Below are positions 24,540-31,083 of a stretch of 64,000 bases of DNA, piece after piece. The stretch is from Paracoccus sulfuroxidans (GTDB lineage Bacteria; Pseudomonadota; Alphaproteobacteria; Rhodobacterales; Rhodobacteraceae). The stretch is taken from NCBI RefSeq assembly GCF_007830335.1, contig NZ_VLKU01000008.1, positions 1 through 64,000 of the forward strand, in the 5' to 3' direction. Below the pieces are notes generated by a model that was given only the letters and a program-made list of their open reading frames with translations, was not told the origin of the DNA and ran no database searches. Numbering within the stretch: the stretch's first letter is position 1; the number at the start of each line of letters is the position of its first letter. The position numbers and the translations under genes are program-made.

Positions 24540-24904
24540 GCCACCCCCGTGCTGCCGAAAGCCCCGCGATCTGACAGGCGGGCGCGGTAGGCGATGTTGT
24601 GGACCGCCTTGGCCTTGATGCCGAACGCCGATGCGATCTGCTCTGCGGTGAAGCCAGCCGAAAACAGCGCCGAGACAGCGTTGGTGCGGTCGATGTTCGC
24701 GGAGAAGCCAGGGCGCGCCTTCACGAACGGCAGGTCAATGCCCTTCTCGCGGCGGTAGTATGCCACAACGGCCCCGACGCGGTTGGCGGTCGTGCCGTGA
24801 CGTTCCGCAACCTCGGGGACGGTCAGGCCCTCGTGGGCTGCCCTTTCAAGCACCTCGATGCGGCGGGCAGTGGACATGTGATGCCAGGCAGTGACTTTGG
24901 TCAT
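24536..24904 (-). CDS. Helix-turn-helix protein, 122 aa
   Basis: The ATG at 24904 overlaps the helicase stop (ATGA). The protein has two HTH-like units: HEGLTVPEVAERHGTTANRV and AGFTAEQIASAFGIKAKAVH. It may bind phage DNA as a replication helper or regulator. It lies directly after the primase-helicase gene. No closer family is recognised. Confidence 0.65.
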   Translation of the reverse strand: MTKVTAWHHMSTARRIEVLERAAHEGLTVPEVAERHGTTANRVGAVVAYYRREKGIDLPFVKARPGFSANIDRTNAVSALFSAGFTAEQIASAFGIKAKAVHNIAYRARLSDRGAFGSTGVA

Positions 24905-26349
24905 GCTGGAACTCCCTTCTTCGGGCGCTTGAACGCGCTGTCGTCCTCGAATTTGCTGTAGGTCATCATTTCGCCGTGGAAGGTCAGCCGCGTGCTGCCC
25001 GTCTCGAACCCGTAAAGCTGGGTTTCCCGCACCTTCCATGTCTGGATGCGGACCCATGACAGCCCTGCATCCTCGTCAATCTCGCGGTGAACGCTGAAAC
25101 CGAGGGCGGGCTTGTTGAAGAATGCGGCGCTATCGGCAATGTCGTATCCGGTCGGGCAGCGCATGTTGCCGTTATCGGTTGGCATCTTGCGGGGATGCGC
25201 GATCAGGCAGATATGCGTGTCGAACTGCGCTGCCCACTGCCGGATCTGCTGCAAGGCGAAGTTGATGTAGCTGGTCATCGACTCGCCCGGCTCGGGCAAA
25301 TGCTCCAGCTCGTTCCACGGGTCGATGATGATGAGTTTGCACTCATCCCGGACCGCCAGCGTGTAGATCATGCTGCGCAGCCAGCCCAGGTTGTGCTTGT
25401 CGTCGCCGTCGAAGGTCCGGTGAACGATGCGGAAATGCTCATCCGCGAAGGCTGTGAAATCCTCGCGCTGCCGGGCAGAAAGCTGGTCCCACGGCGTCTT
25501 GGCATAGAGGCGCGCCAGCTGGTCGCGGGTCCGGTAGGGATGGGTTTCAAAGCCCATGATGCCGACGCGGATCTGCTCATGCTGTGCGACGTGATAGGCC
25601 GCGAAGGTCGTGAAGGTGGACTTGCCAGATCCGGGCGTGCCGGTGCCGACCGACATGGTGCCCTGCTCGAATGCCAGGACGTAATCGTAGGGCTTCATGC
25701 CGACCCGCAGAACGCGGCGCGACGGCATCGGCGGCAGGTCGGAAACCCCGGTGATAAACCCGCCCGACGGGTCCATTCGCTTGGCCTCGGTAAGCCGCTT
25801 CGACAGCTCGCCCTCGCCAAAGTTCACCAGCACGTCGTTTGCGTCCTTACAGCCTTCCGGCCACGTCACGAACCGCACATCATGTCCGGCCAGGATATTT
25901 GCCACCGTGCGCGGCAGACCGGCCCCAACCGCATCAGCATCGCCCGCGACGATGACGTAGGGGGCGGCCCGGAATTGTGCCTCGGCGTCGATCAGGACTT
26001 GGCGCTTGCCGCCTTCCTCGGTCCATCCGTCCGGCAAGCTCACGGCCCGGCTGTATCCCGCCTGAATGACGCTCAGCGCGTCAATCTCGCCCTCGGTGAT
26101 GACTACGGGGCTGTCGCCACCGCGCAGGCAGTCCTCGTTGAACAGGCAGCGCGTCACGCCTTGGCTGGACCGCCATTCCTTCTTGTCGATGCCGCGAAAC
26201 TTGCAGGCGTATGTTTTGCCGTCACGCCTGTAGGGCAGCGCGACCGCGCGACCGATTTGCGGGTGATCGACGGCCTGAACGCCCATCGCCACGAGCAATT
26301 CCGCATCCAGCTTCCGGTCGACGGTGAGGTACTTGATCGGGTCGGTCAT
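24901..26349 (-). CDS. Primase-helicase core (TOPRIM plus DnaB-type helicase), lacking its own zinc domain
   Basis: A T7 gp4/Twinkle-type protein of 482 residues. TOPRIM motifs are VVITEGEIDAL (Glu86) and VAGDADAVG (about 134-142). The helicase part has a Walker A GTPGSGKST with Lys243 and a Walker B LIIIDPWNEL. It should unwind DNA and, with a zinc domain, prime it. The N-terminal zinc-binding domain of the family is absent here and appears in the overlapping ORF 26222-26551 in another frame. The start at 26349 has GGAGG at 7-nt spacing and overlaps a stop by ATGA. Confidence 0.85.
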   Translation of the reverse strand: MTDPIKYLTVDRKLDAELLVAMGVQAVDHPQIGRAVALPYRRDGKTYACKFRGIDKKEWRSSQGVTRCLFNEDCLRGGDSPVVITEGEIDALSVIQAGYSRAVSLPDGWTEEGGKRQVLIDAEAQFRAAPYVIVAGDADAVGAGLPRTVANILAGHDVRFVTWPEGCKDANDVLVNFGEGELSKRLTEAKRMDPSGGFITGVSDLPPMPSRRVLRVGMKPYDYVLAFEQGTMSVGTGTPGSGKSTFTTFAAYHVAQHEQIRVGIMGFETHPYRTRDQLARLYAKTPWDQLSARQREDFTAFADEHFRIVHRTFDGDDKHNLGWLRSMIYTLAVRDECKLIIIDPWNELEHLPEPGESMTSYINFALQQIRQWAAQFDTHICLIAHPRKMPTDNGNMRCPTGYDIADSAAFFNKPALGFSVHREIDEDAGLSWVRIQTWKVRETQLYGFETGSTRLTFHGEMMTYSKFEDDSAFKRPKKGVPA

Positions 26350-26551
26350 CGCTGAACCTCCGACCCATGCCCGCCCCGCAGTGATGGCAGTGTGCTACGA
26401 TCCCGTCCGGTGTTCTGCTGACGCTCAGGCATGGATCGTGCTTTTTCTTCCGATGCGGGCTGCACTCCGGGCAGGTGCAGCGCATGTGATCCCCGTGCCA
26501 GCGCGTCGGCCTGATGCCCATGTCCGCCAGCAATTCCGACTCGCTGCGCAT
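26222..26551 (-). CDS. Detached primase zinc-binding domain, nested in two other frames
   Basis: The 109-residue frame starts at an ATG with AAGGAGG at 6-nt spacing. It contains the primase zinc finger CTCPECSPHRKKKHDPC, then IVAHCHHCGAG (Cys27, Cys30, Cys55, Cys58), as in the N-terminus of T7-type primases. Its 5' part lies inside the gene 26346-26696, and its last 128 bases overlap the helicase start. Joining it to the helicase needs one +1 shift. It is either a separate subunit, a recent split by indel, or a case of programmed frameshifting. Confidence 0.6.
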   Translation of the reverse strand: MRSESELLADMGIRPTRWHGDHMRCTCPECSPHRKKKHDPCLSVSRTPDGIVAHCHHCGAGMGRRFSDDRPDQVPHRRPEAGCGIARGDGRSGRRSPANRSRGRAALQA

Positions 26552-26696
26552 GGGCAGCCTCCTTTGCGATCTGGACGGCCTGCCAGCGGGCCATGCCCTG
26601 CTCTTTCGCCGCCATCGTCTCTGCATCAAACCGGGTCATGCCGCCGTCGAACTCGGCAATCGCCGCCCGCTCCTCGTACTGGCCAAGGTCAAGCAT
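26346..26696 (-). CDS. Phage protein whose 3' half is dual-coding, 116 aa
   Basis: The start at 26696 lies eight bases before the end of the previous stop codon, and the stop overlaps the helicase ATG (ATGA). The first 50 residues are clearly protein-like (RAAIAEFDGGMTRFDAETMA). From about residue 50 on the frame overlaps the zinc-finger ORF and looks low-complexity (GHGHQADALARGSHALHLPG). The N-terminal half resembles small proteins beside replication genes in related prophages. Function unknown. Confidence 0.5.
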   Translation of the reverse strand: MLDLGQYEERAAIAEFDGGMTRFDAETMAAKEQGMARWQAVQIAKEAAHAQRVGIAGGHGHQADALARGSHALHLPGVQPASEEKARSMPERQQNTGRDRSTLPSLRGGHGSEVQR

Positions 26697-27510
26697 GGGC
26701 CACCGCCACATCGTCGGGGGTCAGGTCGTTGCGAAACTCCCACTGGTAGCCGTCGTATTCCTGGACGCGCCCGTTCGTCAGGACGCGGATTTCGCCACGC
26801 TGCCACTTGCTGCGGCTATGAACCGTTGAGAGGTGGGCTTGAGATGGGGCTTCATCCGTCCAGCCCTCTTGGTTCAGCCAAACGGCAGGGTCTCGGGCAA
26901 AGCCGCGCGCCACGTCGGGGAAGCGACGCATCGCCCGAACGCCCATCATGATCTGCTCATGCTCGACACCGGCCTTGATGGCGGCGCGGTATTTCGCAAC
27001 AGCGCCTTTGCGGTTTTTCTTCTGGCCGCCGCGATGGGGGTATTCGGACCAGAACTCATCGAACTCCCCAGCCCCCTCTGGGGGTTTGGGGGTATTGTTT
27101 AATTGTTTACCTTGTTCTTTAGTGGCGCGGCTCTGGCGCGGCTCTGGCGCGGTCTCTGGCGCGGTGGCTTCGGTGCCGACCTGATATTTACCGTAATTAC
27201 AAATGGTTACGATGGTTCTTCCTTGGCGCGCGTCGTGGTGCGTTTTTACGAGAATCGCACCTTCGTTTTCGAGCGCTTTTAGGAACGTGCTGAGGGCCTT
27301 CCGGCCCATGCCCGTAGCTTCTTCGACCTGCCGATGCGATAGGCAAACCTGACCCCGAGATAAGGTGACCACATCGCCCTTGACCCGGAACTTCGTCTCT
27401 TTCCACGCTGCATTGTGAAGCAGCCAATGCCAAACTCCGACGCGCAGGCCATCACCCTTGAACAGAGCGTGATCCCACATCTGACGGAAGCTGCAAATCC
27501 ATCCGCTCAT
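26689..27510 (-). CDS. Phage replication initiation protein (winged-helix, O/DnaD-like)
   Basis: The N-terminal half is a winged helix: LSRGQVCLSHRQVEEATGMG, then ALSTFLKALENEGAI. The C-terminal part (FDEFWSEYPHRGGQKKNRKG, later RDPAVWLNQEGW) is the typical region of phage replisome organisers that load a helicase. A Pro/Thr-rich linker lies between. The gene precedes the primase-helicase genes in the same operon. The start overlaps the previous stop (ATGA). Confidence 0.75.
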   Translation of the reverse strand: MSGWICSFRQMWDHALFKGDGLRVGVWHWLLHNAAWKETKFRVKGDVVTLSRGQVCLSHRQVEEATGMGRKALSTFLKALENEGAILVKTHHDARQGRTIVTICNYGKYQVGTEATAPETAPEPRQSRATKEQGKQLNNTPKPPEGAGEFDEFWSEYPHRGGQKKNRKGAVAKYRAAIKAGVEHEQIMMGVRAMRRFPDVARGFARDPAVWLNQEGWTDEAPSQAHLSTVHSRSKWQRGEIRVLTNGRVQEYDGYQWEFRNDLTPDDVAVAHA

Positions 27511-27998
27511 GCCGCAACCTCCATGAACCCCGCAACGGCACGCCCAAGGGCGGTGAAGTCGGACGCCATGTGTACGATCACCTCTGCCGACAGGCCCTCG
27601 CCCGTAGTGGCCCCAACGAGGTCGATGGCAGTCAGGATGAAGTGAAGGGGCAGAACCCCCATCCCGCTTGATGCCAACGGCCCCTCCTGGCGGGCGATGG
27701 CCTCGGCGGCTGTCATGGCATGGGCGATCTTCCTGACCGCCGCGAATTGCGCGTTTGCGCTTTCGATGTACGCCTTCGTAAGATCGCTGCGGGGACCGCC
27801 GAAAATATCCTCATCAGACTCAGGGCAGTACGAAAGCCCGACGATCCATTCCCTGACCTGAATCCAAGCCTCGCCCTCACGCAGAGGGCCGTTTGCCTCG
27901 ATGTAGGATCGGATATTCTGGACGATATATTCGCCGGTGGATTGCACCGGGATGTTGAAAAGCTTGTTCAGCGGTGGCATATCATTACTCATCGCCAT
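27507..27998 (-). CDS. Phage hypothetical protein, 163 aa
   Basis: I chose the ATG at 27998, which follows AAGGA closely; the ATG at 27992 is an alternative. The product has helical segments (AYIESANAQFAAVRKIAHAM) and a C-terminal part (AEVIVHMASDFTALGRAVAG). No domain is recognised. It overlaps the small upstream gene by 14 bases. Confidence 0.6.
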   Translation of the reverse strand: MAMSNDMPPLNKLFNIPVQSTGEYIVQNIRSYIEANGPLREGEAWIQVREWIVGLSYCPESDEDIFGGPRSDLTKAYIESANAQFAAVRKIAHAMTAAEAIARQEGPLASSGMGVLPLHFILTAIDLVGATTGEGLSAEVIVHMASDFTALGRAVAGFMEVAA

Positions 27999-28122
27999 TT
28001 TCCTTCTGTGTTTGGCGGTCATCACCCGGAGCGTTGGCGCGCTGCCGGGTTTCTTTCTGGGCGAGAGCGGCGACCAGATCGCCAATGCTCTGCCAGTTCG
28101 TCTGCGGTGTCTGGGCGTTCAT
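27985..28122 (-). CDS. Small phage protein, 45 aa
   Basis: The frame starts at 28122, overlapping the stop of the RusA-like gene by ATGA, and reads MNAQTPQTNWQSIGDLVAAL followed by a Gln/Lys-rich tail. It ends at TAA inside the start region of the next gene. Helical and hydrophilic; function unknown. Confidence 0.55.
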   Translation of the reverse strand: MNAQTPQTNWQSIGDLVAALAQKETRQRANAPGDDRQTQKENGDE

Positions 28123-28493
28123 TCCATCACCTCGATATTCACGATGACGCCGCCGTCCCGGCACTTCTCGCCGCGCTGTGGTGCCTGTAGGCGGAACCTG
28201 CTGTCATCCACGCGCAGGACTGCCGCGATGGCATCCAGCGCGCCCTTCTGGGCCGTGACGGCATTGTCGTCGTCAAAGCTGCTGACCCTCGACGGCGGGC
28301 AGAACGTCAGCGTGACGTGGATCGCTGCGCCCTCTGGGATGCGGGCCAGATGCAGGCCCTTCTCTCGCGCCAAGGCGGTGGCATTGATCTTCTGGGACTG
28401 GACCAGCCGGTGGCGCTTGCGCCAGTGCAGGCGGCTGTTAGCCGATAGCTCGGACGTCTTCGCCCACGGAAGCTGGAGCTGTGGCAGCATCAT
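28119..28493 (-). CDS. RusA-like Holliday junction resolvase
   Basis: The 124-residue protein follows the RusA pattern: LPWAKTSELSANSRLHWRKR at the start, CPPSRVSSFDDDN in the middle, then GALDAIAAVLRVDDSRF. The acidic cluster DDDN and the later Asp residues fit the catalytic aspartates of RusA. It would resolve recombination or replication intermediates before packaging. The ATG at 28493 overlaps the previous stop (ATGA). Confidence 0.7.
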   Translation of the reverse strand: MMLPQLQLPWAKTSELSANSRLHWRKRHRLVQSQKINATALAREKGLHLARIPEGAAIHVTLTFCPPSRVSSFDDDNAVTAQKGALDAIAAVLRVDDSRFRLQAPQRGEKCRDGGVIVNIEVME

Positions 28494-28687
28494 GCCAGCA
28501 CCTCGATCCATCGAGAGCCGGGGGCATCGTCAGCAATCCGCAGCTTGCCCGCCGCGCTGCCGATGGCCCAGATTTCCAGCACCACCGCGAACGGCAGCCG
28601 GGCCGCGTCGGCAATCTCGCGGAACATGCGCTGATCGGCACGTGCCGCCTCAATGAAGGCGCGCTTCTGGTCAGGCGTCGGCGTCAT
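28490..28687 (-). CDS. Small phage HTH-like protein, 65 aa
   Basis: I chose the ATG at 28687, inside the 3' end of the previous gene (17-base overlap). The product (starting MTPTPDQKRAFIEAARADQR) has a helical core FREIADAARLPFAVVLEIW, which may be a helix-turn-helix. No family is recognised. Confidence 0.55.
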   Translation of the reverse strand: MTPTPDQKRAFIEAARADQRMFREIADAARLPFAVVLEIWAIGSAAGKLRIADDAPGSRWIEVLA

Positions 28688-28847
28688 GCAGGCACCCCTC
28701 GACCATAAGCTGATGGCGGATCTCGTAGGCGCGACCCTCAAGGAACCGGCGACGGGTGTCGCAGACCTTGCCGCTGGCGATCTGGGCGGTGATGCGGGCC
28801 AGCGCGGCGAGGCGCGGGTCCGGTGCCACGAATGACGGGCACCTCAT
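28671..28847 (-). CDS. Small phage protein, 58 aa
   Basis: The frame starts at 28847 with an ATGA overlap to the Cro-like gene. It reads MRCPSFVAPDPRLAALARIT and continues as a basic helix (RRRFLEGRAYEIRHQLMVEG). The coupling on both sides supports translation. Function unknown. Confidence 0.5.
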   Translation of the reverse strand: MRCPSFVAPDPRLAALARITAQIASGKVCDTRRRFLEGRAYEIRHQLMVEGCLHDADA

Positions 28848-29152
28848 GCCGCACCGTGTCGCGCGGGTGTCGACTTGGCTTTTTCGGCAAGCTTTCCTTG
28901 ATGTTGGCGGGCGGCGTTCGCATGTGAAGGATAGTTGCCAGATATTTTAGCAAGGCCCTTCCAGTTGAAGGCGTTGCGCGGACAAGGAATGCCCATTTCG
29001 ATGCACATGCTTTGCAGCACGTCGTACCAGCTCGCCGGGAACACCCCCGACGTGCGCGCCCCGCGAACGGAGTGCGAGGTGACGTTGAGGGCGGCGCAGA
29101 TAGCGTCGGCTCCGAGCGTGTCGGTGATTTGATGGACTGCGGGCTTGTTCAT
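28844..29152 (-). CDS. Cro-like regulator, first gene of the leftward early operon
   Basis: The 102-residue protein has an HTH-like N-terminal part (LGADAICAALNVTSHSVRGA) and a basic tail. It is the first gene read from the leftward early promoter and is divergent from the repressor, the place of cro in lambdoid phages. The promoter -10 box ends seven bases before the ATG, so the message is probably leaderless. A Cro- or CII-like role is inferred. Confidence 0.6.
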   Translation of the reverse strand: MNKPAVHQITDTLGADAICAALNVTSHSVRGARTSGVFPASWYDVLQSMCIEMGIPCPRNAFNWKGLAKISGNYPSHANAARQHQGKLAEKAKSTPARHGAA

Positions 29153-29159
29153 GCAGCCG

Positions 29160-29188
29160 ATAATGCTAAACTATTTAGCATTCGTCAA
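29160..29188 (-). promoter_or_regulatory. Leftward early promoter with a perfect operator in its spacer
   Basis: Read leftward: TTGACG (29188-29183), 17-nt spacer, CATTAT (29165-29160). The spacer and part of the -10 are a perfect inverted repeat AATGCTAAA-N3-TTTAGCATT (29162-29182). A repressor bound there would cover both promoter boxes. The same half-site recurs at 31017-31076. Confidence 0.7.
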
Positions 29189-29220
29189 GCCAACAGTAGC
29201 TTGCTGCGCCAAATGAATTG

Positions 29221-29237
29221 GCACGATACCATCGTGC
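29221..29237. promoter_or_regulatory. Perfect palindrome just upstream of the repressor start
   Basis: GCACGAT-ACC-ATCGTGC is a perfect 7-bp inverted repeat ending two bases before the ATG at 29240. It may be a second operator, or control repressor synthesis on DNA or RNA. Its half-site (GCACGA) is partly shared with the repeat in the late promoter, with different spacing. Confidence 0.5.
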
Positions 29238-29239
29238 AC

Positions 29240-29518
29240 ATGAAAGAGGACAAGCCCAGACCGTACGCCGACATCGCAGAGCGCCTAAAATGGCACCGCG
29301 AAACGATCCTCAACATCGGTCGGCAGCAGGACTATGCAGATAGCATCGGCGTCAAGAGGTCAGCCCTTTCCCTATGGGAGGCTGGAACTCACAGGCTTTC
29401 TCTGGACGGAGCTTTAGCCTTGCGCGCCAAATACGGGCTGTCACTCGACTTCATGTACGAAGGCATTGATGACGCATTGCCCATGACCCTCAGAAACGCC
29501 TGGCGCGACAGGCCCTGA
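29240..29518 (+). CDS. XRE-family prophage repressor (short, no peptidase domain)
   Basis: The 92-residue protein has the helix-turn-helix QQDYADSIGVKRSALSLWEA, then LSLDGALALRAKYGLSLDFM, the Cro/C1 pattern with a Y-G-L-S-x-D-F/W end. It lacks the LexA-like C-terminal domain of lambda CI, so induction by self-cleavage is not expected. Starts at 29213 and 29240 are possible; I prefer 29240, because it follows the palindrome, although no ribosome binding site is seen and the message may be leaderless. It is divergent from the Cro-like gene. Confidence 0.75.
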   Translation: MKEDKPRPYADIAERLKWHRETILNIGRQQDYADSIGVKRSALSLWEAGTHRLSLDGALALRAKYGLSLDFMYEGIDDALPMTLRNAWRDRP

Positions 29519-29598
29519 GTCAACGCCTCCAGGAGGTCAATCGTCAAGTTTGAAGCGTTCGCGGCCTCGATCAGCGCACTCAGTCGTTCTTCCGTCAT
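29389..29598 (-). CDS. Possible gene antisense to the repressor 3' end, 69 aa
   Basis: From an ATG at 29598 with GAGG at 5-nt spacing the frame reads MTEERLSALIEAANASNLTI and DLLEALTQGLSRQAFLRV, which is good helical protein. The last 130 bases lie opposite the repressor gene. No family is known. It could also be a chance frame in the gap between the repressor and the next gene. Confidence 0.3.
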   Translation of the reverse strand: MTEERLSALIEAANASNLTIDLLEALTQGLSRQAFLRVMGNASSMPSYMKSSDSPYLARKAKAPSRESL

Positions 29599-29765
29599 CT
29601 CACCCTCACCATACGGCAATTCATGCTTAGCAGAACGGATCGTGAACGGGCAACCGCAAGGTGTGGTAGCGCGCGATCTGGACTCGGCAAGATTGCGGCG
29701 GCAGGGCAAGATGTGGGCTGGGAATCACGGGCGCGTGAAGGTGACCTGGCGAAAGGGATAGGGGC

Positions 29766-29990
29766 ATGACAGACAACCCGAAATTCGAGGAAACCGAGCA
29801 AATTTCGATTGCCGCTCGGGTGGTGCTTGGGCTGCTGCGGCAGCAAACCGAGCATTCTGGCGCGGTCGAAATGAAAGACCTTCCGCACATGCTCTTGATG
29901 GCCGCAGACGAGCGCCACAGGCAGGGCGATTATGGAGCTGAGCGGATGCTTTGCGAGTGGGCGGACATGCTGCGGGACTGGAAGGCGTGA
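29766..29990 (+). CDS. Small gene in the immunity region, 74 aa
   Basis: A helical, acidic protein (starting MTDNPKFEETEQISIAARVV) with an amphipathic C-terminal half (ERMLCEWADMLRDW). The ribosome binding region (AAGGGATAGGGG) is good. It follows the repressor on the same strand and precedes the DUF3800 gene by 33 bases, so all three may be expressed in the lysogen. Function unknown. Confidence 0.65.
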   Translation: MTDNPKFEETEQISIAARVVLGLLRQQTEHSGAVEMKDLPHMLLMAADERHRQGDYGAERMLCEWADMLRDWKA

Positions 29991-30023
29991 GGGCAACCTG
30001 ACGAAGGGGATAGGGGGTGCCGC

Positions 30024-30827
30024 TTGACAGGGTATATTGCTTTTGTCGATGAATCTGGATGTGAGGGGGACCCGCAAAAAATCGGTGGATTCGAGTTTCT
30101 GAGCCTTGTTGCTGTGGTAGTTCGCAGGCGAAACCTGCAGTGCTTAACTGAAATTTGGGATCGCCACGCAAGGATTGAGCGCAAGCCCTCTGCCTGGAGG
30201 TGGCGAGGTTTCAAAGACACAAATTCAGATGCATCCAAATACCTAGCGTCGGAACTGTTGGCTGGCCAGCCATTTCAATTTTCCGCAGTTATTGTGCACA
30301 AGCCGAGTCTGCATCGACTAGACCACAAGGCGCAGCATGGCGATCTATATTTCTACGCGACTCAACTGCTCCTAGAGAGGATCAGCTGGATAGTCCGAGA
30401 CGGCCAACGGCTTAGCGCCGAAGATGATCCGCGCGTCAGGATAGTATTTTCAGAACGAAAGAATACTGCATATGACAAACTAATCGGATATTCATCCAGC
30501 GTTAAGCGCGGCTGCGGCCCACGACTGTCTAACACTGAATGGTCGCACATCGACCTTGCCGAGATTAAGCAGATACCTCACCATATCTGTGGCCCTCTTG
30601 ACGCCGCCGACTTCATCGCCGGATCAATCGCGTCAGCTATAGAGATGAACCGTAAATACGGATTGCTTGATGACCGCTACCTCCTGCCTTTAGCTGGAAG
30701 GTGCTACAAACCATCGGGGGGATCGGCCCTGAATAATGGACTTAAACTCTACCCCGCCGACGCTTCGTCGGCCCTACTGTCGGAGGACCGCTTCAGGTGG
30801 GTCAGGTCTCACTATATGAAGAAATAG
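30024..30827 (+). CDS. DUF3800-domain protein in the immunity region, candidate exclusion factor
   Basis: The 267-residue protein has the DUF3800 hallmarks: an N-terminal GYIAFVDESG with an invariant Asp, a central FYATQLLLERI helix, and a late LDAADFIAGSIASAIE with a second Asp. The family is predicted to have an RNase H-like nuclease fold and is common in prophages and accessory regions. The start is TTG at 30024. Its sequence is visibly richer in A+T than its neighbours, a sign of separate transfer. Its place between repressor and rightward promoter is that of rexAB in lambda. Confidence 0.75.
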   Translation: MTGYIAFVDESGCEGDPQKIGGFEFLSLVAVVVRRRNLQCLTEIWDRHARIERKPSAWRWRGFKDTNSDASKYLASELLAGQPFQFSAVIVHKPSLHRLDHKAQHGDLYFYATQLLLERISWIVRDGQRLSAEDDPRVRIVFSERKNTAYDKLIGYSSSVKRGCGPRLSNTEWSHIDLAEIKQIPHHICGPLDAADFIAGSIASAIEMNRKYGLLDDRYLLPLAGRCYKPSGGSALNNGLKLYPADASSALLSEDRFRWVRSHYMKK

Positions 30828-30851
30828 GAGCGGGCCGGTTCCTTCTTTCCC

Positions 30852-30900
30852 GTGCCCTCAAGTCGCCCGCGAGCGACGGTGGGACAACCCGGTAGGGCAC
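30852..30900 (+). ncRNA. Candidate structured RNA after the DUF3800 gene
   Basis: GTGCCCT (30852-30858) pairs with AGGGCAC (30894-30900) and encloses a GTCGC/GCGAC hairpin (30862-30866 with 30873-30877) and a short GGG/CCC hairpin with an ACAA loop (30881-30890). It lies 24 bases after the DUF3800 stop and before the operon terminator. It may be a 3' UTR element or a separate RNA. Confidence 0.4.
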
Positions 30901-30952
30901 CCGCTCTCTTAGGGATTCTATATCACTCACCACGCTCGCGCAACGATTCTGA

Positions 30953-30976
30953 CCCGCCCGACTCGGCGGGCTTTTT
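30953..30976 (+). terminator. Intrinsic terminator closing the immunity operon
   Basis: CCCGCC (30953-30958) pairs with GGCGGG (30965-30970) around a 6-nt loop, followed by CTTTTT. It ends rightward transcription from the repressor, the 74-aa gene and the DUF3800 gene, and insulates the rightward early promoter. Confidence 0.8.
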
Positions 30977-31016
30977 CATGCCGCCAGCACAGCGCTGGCA
31001 GGGGCAGGATAGCAGG

Positions 31017-31046
31017 TGCTAAACCACAAAGCCAAATGGTTTAGCA
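31017..31046. promoter_or_regulatory. Second operator-like inverted repeat (10-bp arms)
   Basis: TGCTAAACCA (31017-31026) is the exact inverted copy of TGGTTTAGCA (31037-31046), with 10 bases between. Each arm contains the TGCTAAA half-site of the leftward operator at 29162-29182. It lies just upstream of the rightward promoter, so the repressor probably binds here too. Confidence 0.6.
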
Positions 31047-31054
31047 TTTTGTGC

Positions 31055-31083
31055 TTGCATTGCTAATTTTCTTAGCTCATATT
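31055..31083 (+). promoter_or_regulatory. Rightward early promoter with operator-like spacer
   Basis: TTGCAT (31055-31060), 17-nt spacer, CATATT (31078-31083). The spacer holds GCTAA-N5-TTAGC (31062-31076), a looser copy of the repressor half-sites. The boxes are weak, but the position before the rightward operon and the repeat support the call. Confidence 0.45.

Noticed and set aside
29766..30827. A toxin-antitoxin pair (74-aa gene plus DUF3800)
   Set aside because: The order and sizes allow it, but neither protein shows motifs of known toxin or antitoxin families; exclusion by analogy with rex is the simpler reading.
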